From positions 1 to 13,924 of the forward strand of contig JAXDNJ010000064.1 of NCBI GenBank assembly GCA_034669505.1: a DNA stretch of 13,924 nucleotides, in the 5' to 3' direction. The stretch comes from JAFASC01 sp034669505. GTDB taxonomy: Bacteria > Pseudomonadota > Alphaproteobacteria > Rhizobiales > Beijerinckiaceae. The notes below the pieces were generated by a model, which was not told where the DNA came from, did not search any database, and saw only the letters and a program-made list of their open reading frames with translations. Every line of letters begins with the position of its first letter. The first letter of the stretch is position 1. Position numbers and translations under genes: made by a program. Positions 1 to 6,493 of this stretch are shown piece after piece.

Positions 1-348
1 GGCGCTGCGACGAGCCCGGGCGGCGGTGGGGGCGGCGGAGCCGCGACCACGACGGGCGGCGCTGGCGCCGGACGCGCCGGCATGAGCGGTGGCGAGCGTG
101 GCGGCCGCGAAGGTATGCGCGGCGAGGAGCGCGGCGGCCGCGAAGGAATGCGCGGCGACCGGCGCGGCGGAGCTGATGTGAATGTGCGGATTGGCGGCCG
201 CGGTGGCGACCGCGAATTCATCCACGGCCGTCGTTTCCATCGCGGTGTTGGTGTTGTGGGCGTCGGCGTCGGAGGCTGCCGGATGATCGTGAAGCGGGTC
301 TTCTTCCGCCACCACATGGTGGTTAGGCGCATCAAGCGCTGCTTCTGA
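1..348 (+). CDS. Gly/Arg-rich hypothetical protein, 3' part
   Basis: The reading frame is open from the left edge and ends with TGA at 346-348, so the N-terminus lies outside the window. Visible are at least 115 residues: a Gly/Ala/Thr stretch, then an Arg/Gly/Glu-rich part containing two copies of an 11-residue unit around GGREGMRG, then a Val/Gly segment. The basic C-terminus has a Cys-X-n-KRV...VVRRIKRC pattern. I recognise no catalytic domain. Small secreted Gly-rich proteins of Hyphomicrobiales often end in a similar basic two-cysteine tail, so an exported protein is possible, but the signal peptide would lie upstream and cannot be checked. An internal ATG at 82 could be a start, but the frame stays open and compositionally similar upstream of it. 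A strong terminator follows directly, which supports this being a real transcribed gene. Confidence 0.5.
   Translation, partial: GAATSPGGGGGGGAATTTGGAGAGRAGMSGGERGGREGMRGEERGGREGMRGDRRGGADVNVRIGGRGGDREFIHGRRFHRGVGVVGVGVGGCRMIVKRVFFRHHMVVRRIKRCF
94..159 (+). repeat. 33-bp tandem repeat, two copies, in frame
   Basis: Units 94-126 and 127-159 are near identical, with three mismatches. They encode ERGGREGMRGE and ERGGREGMRGD. The length is a multiple of three, so copy-number change would keep the frame. Confidence 0.8.
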
Positions 349-360
349 GATCAATAGGCT

Positions 361-391
361 AGAGGGCTCCCGCGGGAGCCCTCTCTTTTTT
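361..391 (+). terminator. Rho-independent terminator after the Gly/Arg-rich gene
   Basis: A perfect 24-bp palindrome (12-bp arms, 361-372 and 373-384) is rich in G/C and followed by CTTTTTT at 385-391 on the plus strand. It begins 12 bp after the TGA stop of the upstream gene. In the minus direction the hairpin lies 11 bp beyond the ABC ATPase stop but has no T-run after it, so it is chiefly a plus-strand terminator. It may still act as a weaker barrier for the convergent ABC operon. Confidence 0.85.
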
Positions 392-395
392 GTCC

Positions 396-1124
396 TCACT
401 CCAAACTCAAGCGGCTGACGACTTCCGCCCGAATGAATGCGATCTCTGTGTTCGTGCGTTCGATGCGGGGAAGCGGAATCGGAACTTCGGCAATCAATCG
501 CGCCGGTCGGCTCGATAAAATCAGTACTCTGTCGGCGAGCGCAATCGCCTCTTCCAGATTGTGCGTGACGATGAGGCTGGTTACGCAACGAGCTTCGATC
601 AAAGCGAGTAGTTCTTGCCGAAGCCGCAAGGCGAGCGCCGCGTCGAGCGACACGAACGGCTCGTCGAGCAGCAGGACGTCTGGTTCAATCGCAAATGCGC
701 GCGCAATCGCCACTCGCCGTGCGAGACCAAGCGAGAGGCTCGCGGGAAAATCGCGACGATATTCCGACAGGCCGAGCGCGGCGAAGATCGTCTCAAGTTC
801 GCTTGAGGTTGCTTGAGGTGCGGCGAGCCGGACATTCGTTTCGACATCGCGCCAGGGCAGAAGCCGCGGCTCCTGAAAGACAAAGCCCAGGCGTCCATCT
901 TTCGGCAGACGAACATAGCCCTCTTGCACAGGCACGAGCCCGGCGAGCGCGCGGAGCAGCGTGGTTTTCCCGCAGCCAGATGGCCCGACGAGCGCGGCGA
1001 CTTCGCCGGGCGCGACAGAAAACCCAATATCGCCGAGGATTTGGCGATGCACGCCGAATCCCTGCGGCAGCGACAGGCGCTCGATTGCGACGTCAAGCCG
1101 GTCGGAATCGCCAGCGTGCAACAT
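396..1124 (-). CDS. ABC importer ATPase, TauB/SsuB-like
   Basis: This is the cytoplasmic ATP-hydrolysing subunit of the ABC importer encoded with the two genes upstream. From the ATG at 1124 (242 aa) it shows Walker A GPSGCGKTT (about 47-55), Q-loop Gln84 in VFQEPRLLPW, Walker B VLLLDEP (150-156) with catalytic Glu155, D-loop SLD, and H-loop His188 in VTHNLEEA. The spacing and the FQEPRLLPW motif are typical of nitrate/sulfonate/taurine importers. The signature reads LSLGL (about 130-134) instead of LSGGQ/M, keeping only one glycine. A TTG nine bases further upstream (1133) is an alternative start, and neither start has a clear Shine-Dalgarno sequence. The start lies inside the permease gene (about 32 bp overlap), suggesting translational coupling. 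The substrate cannot be read from the sequence. Confidence 0.9.
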   Translation of the reverse strand: MLHAGDSDRLDVAIERLSLPQGFGVHRQILGDIGFSVAPGEVAALVGPSGCGKTTLLRALAGLVPVQEGYVRLPKDGRLGFVFQEPRLLPWRDVETNVRLAAPQATSSELETIFAALGLSEYRRDFPASLSLGLARRVAIARAFAIEPDVLLLDEPFVSLDAALALRLRQELLALIEARCVTSLIVTHNLEEAIALADRVLILSSRPARLIAEVPIPLPRIERTNTEIAFIRAEVVSRLSLE

Positions 1125-1839
1125 GTCGTTCAAAGGGCTGCACCAGGAAGGTCTCGATCGCGAGCATCACGATGACGAACGGAATCGCATAAGCAAGCAG
1201 CAAGCGGATGTCGAAGAGCTGAAATGCGACGCCGATCTCGAAGCCGACGCCGTTCGATCGGCCCATCAACTCGACCACAAGCACGATTTTCCAGACGAGC
1301 GAGAGACCGGAACGCGCTGCCGCGGCGATATAAGGGGCGAGCTGCGGCAGAAGCACATGGCGTAGTCGTACCCGCGCCGGCATTCGAAAGACCTGCGCCA
1401 CCTCGTCCAGTTCGCTGTTAAGCGCGCGTGCCCCTTCGCGCACCGTGACGATGGCATTCGGCAATTTATTCAGCGCGACGGCGCCAATCGCCGCGACTTC
1501 GTTGAGGCCGACCCAGACGTAGGCGAGCACGATGATCACCAGCGCCGGTAAATTCAAAAGGATGACAACCCAGGAATCAGCAATGCGATCGAAGCTCGGG
1601 TGACGGCCCATGAGCACACCGATCACCGCTCCAAAACTCATTGCCAGGATGAACGAAGCGGCAACGCGCGCGAGCGTCGCGGCAAGGTTAAGGACGAGTG
1701 CGCCGGAACGCGCCTGCTCCGCAATCGCGGCGAGGACCGACAATGGGGTCGGCAGGAGCCGCGGCCCGAAATGGGCCGAACCGAATTGCCACAGGCCCAG
1801 CAACAGCAGAAGCGACGCGATCCGAAGAACGTAATTCAT
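1093..1839 (-). CDS. ABC importer permease, TauC/SsuC-like
   Basis: Inner-membrane channel subunit with the BPD_transp_1 fold. From the ATG at 1839 it is 248 aa with about six hydrophobic segments: roughly 5-22, 55-77, 90-111, 114-130, 170-190 and 212-233. The early LLPTP motif (28-32) is typical of the NitT/TauT permease family. The EAA coupling loop runs from ELDEVAQVF to RHVLLPQ (about 143-166), but the usually conserved glycine is Arg152. A GTG at 1854 with AGGG just upstream is an alternative start giving 253 aa. The gene sits between the binding-protein gene (about 39 bp gap) and the ATPase gene (overlapping), so the three form one transporter operon. The family call is firm, while transport specificity is unknown. 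Confidence 0.88.
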   Translation of the reverse strand: MNYVLRIASLLLLLGLWQFGSAHFGPRLLPTPLSVLAAIAEQARSGALVLNLAATLARVAASFILAMSFGAVIGVLMGRHPSFDRIADSWVVILLNLPALVIIVLAYVWVGLNEVAAIGAVALNKLPNAIVTVREGARALNSELDEVAQVFRMPARVRLRHVLLPQLAPYIAAAARSGLSLVWKIVLVVELMGRSNGVGFEIGVAFQLFDIRLLLAYAIPFVIVMLAIETFLVQPFERHVARWRFRPA

Positions 1840-1878
1840 TTCAACTCGGACCACATCACCCTGGCATGCGCCGCTTCA

Positions 1879-2901
1879 TCAAGAGCCGCTCTTGTAATAG
1901 GTGCCGGGATCAAGCGCGTCCGCGCTGCCGACAAGCTCGCTGCCGCCGATCTCCGCCAGCACCTTGAAAAGCCGGCGCGCGTCGGCCTCTTCATCTGCAA
2001 TGGGGCGATCGGGAATGCCGCGGGTATAATATTTTTGGTATGTTGCGAGCGCGTCGGGGCTTTTGGCGGGAAGTTGCCGCGCAACGATCTGCCATGCTTC
2101 GGGAGACGTGGCGATGAGCTGCTTTGCACGCCGCGCGGTGGCGAAGAACCGATCGAGCGCGTCGCGGTGCGCTGCCGCGAAATTTGCGTCAAACACATAG
2201 CCGATCGCCGCAACCGCCCCCTGCGCACCGAGCGCCTTCTCGACATCGGCGATTTCGATGAGCCGCGTGAAGCCGCGTGCTTCGAGATCGGCGCAAAAAT
2301 TCCAGTATTCGAGCGCGGCGTCCACCTCGCCTTGCGCCGCCTTCTCGGCGAGAAGCGGTGGCGCGCCGTAAACCACATCCACCGCGCGCCTGAGATCGAG
2401 GCCCGAGCGGCGCGCCCAGGCCTGCAAGAGAAGCCAGCTCTTGTCGAGCGGCCCGCCGGCGACCGCGAGCTTGCGGCCGATGAGATCCCGTAGACCTGAA
2501 AGGCCTTTGGCCGGGTTCGCCACGACCGCGCCGATCGCGCTCGAATAGGGGTAGAAGGCGAAATTCGCCCCGAGGCTCCGCTCGCGCGAAACCCACAGCC
2601 AGTCTGTCACGATGATGTCGGCGGCGCCGCTGCGCAGCGCTATGATCGCCGCATCGAGCGAAGCAACGTTGACGGTCTGCAGATCGAGATCGGCGGCTTT
2701 GTCGAGCCCCTGCGCACGGATGACGCTCATCTCCCAGGCAAGGGTGCCGGTCCGTTGGACAGCGATCCGCAGCCGGTCCGCCGCGCCCGCAGGGCTCGCA
2801 AGCAGTCCACTCAGGGATGCCGCAGCGGCGAGGACGAGCGCGCGAAAGGATCCAACCCGCCGTGCCGATCGCCCTCGGAACCCGACCATCCGCGAAGCCA
2901 T
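1879..2901 (-). CDS. ABC importer periplasmic substrate-binding protein, NitT/TauT type
   Basis: Periplasmic receptor that would deliver a small ligand to the permease. From the ATG at 2901 it is 340 aa: a basic n-region with several Arg, a hydrophobic core (about 20-36), and a likely signal peptidase I site near SPAGA-AD (residue 40-41). The mature part has the NMT1/SsuA-like pattern: RIAVQRTGTLAWEM, then SLDAAIIALRSGAADIIVTDWLWVSRE in the first lobe, then LIGRKLAVAGGPLDKSW and the VYGAPP segment leading into the second lobe. ATGs at 2916 and 2889 and a TTG at 2943 are other possible starts; AGGGGA lies just before 2901. It is the first gene of the operon and diverges from the cytochrome c gene. 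Tauribine-type sulfonates, nitrate or thiamine precursors are all possible family ligands, and none is specifically supported here. Confidence 0.85.
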   Translation of the reverse strand: MASRMVGFRGRSARRVGSFRALVLAAAASLSGLLASPAGAADRLRIAVQRTGTLAWEMSVIRAQGLDKAADLDLQTVNVASLDAAIIALRSGAADIIVTDWLWVSRERSLGANFAFYPYSSAIGAVVANPAKGLSGLRDLIGRKLAVAGGPLDKSWLLLQAWARRSGLDLRRAVDVVYGAPPLLAEKAAQGEVDAALEYWNFCADLEARGFTRLIEIADVEKALGAQGAVAAIGYVFDANFAAAHRDALDRFFATARRAKQLIATSPEAWQIVARQLPAKSPDALATYQKYYTRGIPDRPIADEEADARRLFKVLAEIGGSELVGSADALDPGTYYKSGS

Positions 2902-3005
2902 TTCCCCTGCGGCCATTGCCGGCCGAGCGCCTGCAACATACAACGGCAGGAGACCGGACGATACGGCTGGCAGCGGGCCGAGAGTACTCCGCGGGAGAAG
3001 CGTCG
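2902..3005. promoter_or_regulatory. Divergent intergenic region between ABC operon and cytochrome c gene
   Basis: About 100 bp lie between the likely starts of two divergent transcription units, so promoters for both should lie here or inside the ABC leader. I see GGGAG at 2993-2997, correctly spaced for the cytochrome c ATG at 3006. I could not pick out a convincing -35/-10 pair on either strand. Confidence 0.4.
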
Positions 3006-3407
3006 ATGTTCATGGGCCGAATGATCGCGATTATCGGAGGCGCCGCGCTGCTGGCCGGCGCAAGCGGCATTGCCCGTGCAGCCGGTGATCCGGCCGAAGG
3101 CGAGAAGGTCTTCGCCAAATGCAAAATCTGCCATCAGATCGGCGAGGGCGCGAAGAACGCGGTCGGGCCCGAGCTGAATGGCCTGATTGGCCGGCATTCC
3201 GGGTCGGCGCCCGGATACAACTATTCCGATGCGAACAAAAATTCCGGCATTACCTGGGACGAGGCGACGTTCCGCGAATACATCAAGAATCCGAAGGCAA
3301 AGATTCCCGGTACGAAGATGATCTTCGCGGGCCTGCCGAAGGACACCGATATCGACAATCTGCTCGCCTATCTCCAGCAGTTTGGTCCCGACGGGAAGAA
3401 GAAATAA
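3006..3407 (+). CDS. Class I cytochrome c, c2/c550 type
   Basis: Secreted monohaem electron carrier of the periplasm, 133 aa. Residues 1-26 form a signal peptide (MIAIIGGAALLAG core, cut near ARA-AGD). The haem site CKICH is at 39-43, with His43 as proximal ligand. Met105 in PGTKMIF is the expected distal ligand. The NAVGPELNGLIGR and YSDANKNSGITWDE segments and the C-terminal LLAYLQQF helix match mitochondrial-type cytochrome c / c2. GGGAG at 2993-2997 is eight bases before the chosen ATG, and Met3 and Met6 are less well placed alternatives. It probably forms an operon with the small exported protein 28 bp downstream. In methylotrophs cytochromes of this type accept electrons from PQQ dehydrogenases or feed oxidases. 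This location near pqq genes is compatible with either and does not decide it. Confidence 0.93.
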   Translation: MFMGRMIAIIGGAALLAGASGIARAAGDPAEGEKVFAKCKICHQIGEGAKNAVGPELNGLIGRHSGSAPGYNYSDANKNSGITWDEATFREYIKNPKAKIPGTKMIFAGLPKDTDIDNLLAYLQQFGPDGKKK

Positions 3408-3435
3408 GATTGCGCCCGCGCCGCGCGCGGTGGCG

Positions 3436-3804
3436 ATGATGGCTCACACGTGGAGTATCGGGGCGCTGCCCCTGCTCGCCGCGCTCGGTGCATGTTCCGT
3501 CGCTTTCGCTGCGGAAAAGCCGGTGCGTTTCTGGAATCTTACGTCCGCAACTGTGACGGAGCTGCGGCTCGCTCCCGCCGGCTCGGATAAATTCGGGCCG
3601 GACCAATGCAAGAACGACAAGGACGGCAGCATCGATCACGACGAGCGGCTGCCGATTACCGCGGTTGCGCCCGGCCGCTATGACATCAAGATCGGCTACA
3701 AGGACGGCAAGAGCTGCCGGGTTCCAAACGTCTCGATCGAGAGCGGAAAGGTGTTCTCGATCGAGGACAAGGACCTGAAGGATTGTTCGGCGGCCGCGCG
3801 CTAG
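3436..3804 (+). CDS. Small exported protein with EF-hand-like acidic loop
   Basis: A 122-aa protein starting at one of two adjacent ATGs (3436 or 3439). A GTG at 3430 is less likely, and no clear Shine-Dalgarno sequence is seen, so coupling to the cytochrome gene is plausible. The N-terminus is a signal peptide with two readings: signal peptidase I cleavage at VAFA-AE (about 25), or a lipobox-like LGAC making Cys20 a lipidated residue. The mature part is mostly beta-like (VRFWNLTSATVTELRLAPAGS; APGRYDIKIGYKDG). It carries a 12-residue loop at 59-70, KNDKDGSIDHDE, matching the EF-hand pattern at positions 3 (Asp), 5 (Asp), 6 (Gly), 8 (Ile), 9 (Asp) and 12 (Glu), with Lys at position 1. Cys58, Cys94 and Cys117 are the other cysteines. 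I cannot name the family. Metal binding in the periplasm is an inference. Confidence 0.75.
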   Translation: MMAHTWSIGALPLLAALGACSVAFAAEKPVRFWNLTSATVTELRLAPAGSDKFGPDQCKNDKDGSIDHDERLPITAVAPGRYDIKIGYKDGKSCRVPNVSIESGKVFSIEDKDLKDCSAAAR

Positions 3805-3820
3805 CGCACGATGAGGGTCA

Positions 3821-6313
3821 CTAGAACTTCGCCTTCACCCCGACATAGGCGCTGAACGGCTGCGCCGGCGACACGGTGCGAGGATCGGTGAACGGCAAGA
3901 ATCCGATCGCCTGCGTGTCGAACAATGTGCCGAAGGTGGCATAACGGCGATCGAGCAGGTTCTCGACGATCCCGTAGACCTGCACGTTCTTGTCGATTTG
4001 ATACGACGTGCGCAGATTGACGACCTGATAGGCCGGGATTTTCGGCAGGAGATTGATCTCGTCGCCACGCAGATATGAGCTTCCGACAAAGCTCGCGTCA
4101 GCGCCGACCTTCCATTTGTCGGTCAGAAAATAATCGCACCCGACCTTGATGCGATTGCGCGGAATCGACGGGAGACGATCGCCCGGTACGACATTGATGT
4201 TGCCGTTCGCGTCGGCAACCGGATTGAAAGGCGAGGCAAGCTGGATATTGCTGCGGAAGGTCGCGTCGACCAGCGCATAATTCGCATAGGCCGATAGTTT
4301 ATCATCCGTGTAGCTGATTCCAGCTTCGACGCCCTGCCGCCGCGTATTGCCGGCATTTTCAAAAAAGCCGCGGCCGGCGATCATCGATGGCACGTTCAGG
4401 ATATCGTCCTGATTGTTTGTCCGGAAAAGGCCGGCATTCCAGTTGATCTTGCCTTTGCCGAAGAGGGAAACGTCGAAATTCCCGCGGATGCCGGCCTCGA
4501 TCGTGCGCGCGACAACCTGTTTCAGCGGCGGGTCGGCGACGAGAAAATTGTCGATGAGGCATGGCCGCGCACGGTCGGCGCAGCCATTTTCGAGCGGTGT
4601 CGGCGCGCGGTTCGCCTCGGAATATCCGCCATAGATCGACAAATTGGGCAGGATCTTGAAGGTAAGGCCGGTGACCGGATTGATGCGGCCGTAGCTCGCG
4701 AAGCTCGTCAGCGCCGTCCCGATCTGATCCTGCAACTCGATCTTCGCCAGATTGTAACGGGCACCGGCGGTCAAGGTCAGAGCCGGCATGATGTCGAACG
4801 TGTCGAGCGCGTAGACGCCGTAATAAGTGTTGATTGCGCGAAGCGACACCGGGGAGATGTCACTGGCAGGTTCATTGATGACGAGGCCGGTGCTCGACAC
4901 GACGAGATTCGGCTGAATGATGCCGAGTTCGCTGATCGCATTGAACTGCGTCCAGCCGCGATCGTAACTTAGGCCGAAGATGAACTGATTGCCGTGCTCC
5001 GCGATTTTCTCGCTGCTCGTTGCCTGCAGCGTGCCCCCGGCCCGGCGCGAGCGCGTGAAAGTGCGGTCCAACGAACCGAGCGTAGCAGTGCCGAATACAT
5101 CCGGCAGGCTCGTCTGATTGCCGCTGGGATCGCAGAGCAGGCCGCTGCCGTCATTGCACGGGACGAAATCGCTGGTGTTGCCGTCGAGGTGATTTTGGCT
5201 GAAGCCGCGGAAATAGATATTTCCCTGAAGCGCCAACGTCGGTGTGACATTATATGTGCCGTTCAGCGCGATTTGTCCGAGCACGTTCCGCGTCGTCTGC
5301 GGACTTGTGTAAACGGCGGAATAATCCTGCTGCAGAAGTTGGATCGGCACCGGCGCCGTTGCGCCGAAGAAGTTCGACGCCGAACCGACGTTGAGATGCA
5401 ATTCCACGTCCTCGGCGCGGTAACCGAGATCGCCGTAGAGACGGCCGACATAGGAGGGCGAAAACTTGCGGTAGCCGTTATCGTTGATGGCTTCCGCCGC
5501 GATATAGGTGGCGAAATTGCCGATCTGCTGGCCCGATTGCAGGCTTGCCTGCGCTCTCCCGCGCGAGCCTCCGCGGAAATCGATCTCGGTGCCCTGGTAA
5601 GTGAATCCGTTCTTCATTTCGAGCGAGATGGCACCGCCAAGCGCGTTCAGCCCGAACACGGGATTGTTGGTGAAGACGACGGCGCGATCGATGGCGTTCG
5701 TCGGGATCAAATCCCAGTTCACCACATCGCCAAAAGCTTCGTTGATGCGCATGCCGTTCTGATAGACGGCAAGCCCCTGCGGCGTACCGGGAACCGGCGA
5801 TGCGGCAAAGCCGCGATAGGTGACCGTCGCCTGGAACGGATTGCCGGCGGAATCGGTGACCGACACGCTTGACAGCCTGCGATCCAGTACCTCGATCAGG
5901 TTGGACGTTCCCGTTCGTTCGATATCCTGCGACGTTACCACCTGAACGTTTGCCGGAATCTTGGCGCGATCCATGCCGACATTGGGCGCGGGCTCGGTAG
6001 TCGTGGAAGCCGCGGACGCTTCCACCGACGGGACAACCTGCTGCTGCGGCGACCGCCTCACCGCGACGCGCCGCGCCCCGCTGGCGCGAGCGCGTGTGCC
6101 TCCGCCGACGCGGGCAACCGCGCGGGGCCGGGCAACCTCCGTCTCCACAACTGGCCGGCTCGGTCTGGCTATCCGTCGCGCCGGAATCGGTGAGGGACTG
6201 ACGATTTCGATTTCCGGAAGAGCCTGCTGGCCGCGCGCGTCTAACCGGAAAAGCGCGGAAGCGCTCACGCCAAGCATGCAAGCAAGTGCGAGTGCGCCAT
6301 CACGGCGAAACAT
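3821..6313 (-). CDS. TonB-dependent outer-membrane receptor
   Basis: Outer-membrane gated beta-barrel (830 aa) that imports a scarce ligand using TonB-ExbBD energy. Order: signal peptide (1 to about 29), a TonB-box-like EIEIVSP (34-40), a Pro/Arg/Ala-rich linker (about 40-112), a plug domain (about 118-236, with IPANVQVVTSQDIE, VTYRGF and NALGGAISLEMKNG), then a barrel to a terminal Phe (VKAKF), the usual outer-membrane end. Cys386/Cys394 and a second pair in the NGC...PCLIDN region probably form disulphides in external loops. No STN signalling domain precedes the plug, so sigma/anti-sigma control is not indicated. The ATG at 6313 follows AAGGGCGG. The stop is 16 bp from the convergent small-protein gene. 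Ligand unknown: siderophore, lanthanide chelate or PQQ are all possible given the pqq neighbour upstream. Confidence 0.93.
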   Translation of the reverse strand: MFRRDGALALACMLGVSASALFRLDARGQQALPEIEIVSPSPIPARRIARPSRPVVETEVARPRAVARVGGGTRARASGARRVAVRRSPQQQVVPSVEASAASTTTEPAPNVGMDRAKIPANVQVVTSQDIERTGTSNLIEVLDRRLSSVSVTDSAGNPFQATVTYRGFAASPVPGTPQGLAVYQNGMRINEAFGDVVNWDLIPTNAIDRAVVFTNNPVFGLNALGGAISLEMKNGFTYQGTEIDFRGGSRGRAQASLQSGQQIGNFATYIAAEAINDNGYRKFSPSYVGRLYGDLGYRAEDVELHLNVGSASNFFGATAPVPIQLLQQDYSAVYTSPQTTRNVLGQIALNGTYNVTPTLALQGNIYFRGFSQNHLDGNTSDFVPCNDGSGLLCDPSGNQTSLPDVFGTATLGSLDRTFTRSRRAGGTLQATSSEKIAEHGNQFIFGLSYDRGWTQFNAISELGIIQPNLVVSSTGLVINEPASDISPVSLRAINTYYGVYALDTFDIMPALTLTAGARYNLAKIELQDQIGTALTSFASYGRINPVTGLTFKILPNLSIYGGYSEANRAPTPLENGCADRARPCLIDNFLVADPPLKQVVARTIEAGIRGNFDVSLFGKGKINWNAGLFRTNNQDDILNVPSMIAGRGFFENAGNTRRQGVEAGISYTDDKLSAYANYALVDATFRSNIQLASPFNPVADANGNINVVPGDRLPSIPRNRIKVGCDYFLTDKWKVGADASFVGSSYLRGDEINLLPKIPAYQVVNLRTSYQIDKNVQVYGIVENLLDRRYATFGTLFDTQAIGFLPFTDPRTVSPAQPFSAYVGVKAKF

Positions 6314-6493
6314 TTCCGCCCTTCCCTGATCCTGCGCCCGGCGCAGCAGCTTGTTATGTGTTTGGGCCGATTAAACCTCGTTCGCATCCGAGCGAAATGC
6401 GGAAGCTGCCCGAATCGCTGGAATTTATCCGAGTGTTGCGGTCGAACCACGCGAGGCGAGGCGCTTGTGTTCTGTCCGCGGGCTAGAGCGCCT
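6314..6493 (-). promoter_or_regulatory. Leader region of the TonB receptor, with inverted repeats
   Basis: The 180 bp between pqqE and the receptor gene hold no credible ORF. On the minus strand a 6-bp-arm hairpin (CTGCGC/GCGCAG, 6332-6346) lies just before the purine-rich ribosome binding site. A second inverted repeat (TTCGC/GCGAA, 6381-6396) lies about 70-85 bp before the ATG and could be an operator. No Fur box and no convincing -35/-10 pair were recognised. Read-through from the pqq operon is possible. Confidence 0.4.

Noticed and set aside
94..159. CRISPR-like array
   Set aside because: Only two adjacent copies with no spacers. It is an in-frame coding repeat. No CRISPR, tRNA, rRNA or insertion sequence was recognised anywhere in the window.
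1600..2493. Long plus-strand open frame antisense to the ABC permease and binding protein
   Set aside because: It crosses two genes with firm family motifs and shows no recognisable domain. It is a GC-driven shadow frame.
4994..5872. Long plus-strand open frame (292 codons) inside the TonB receptor gene
   Set aside because: Antisense to a clear receptor with plug and barrel motifs. The composition is Arg/Ala-rich as expected from a GC-rich shadow frame, with no domain and no ribosome binding site.
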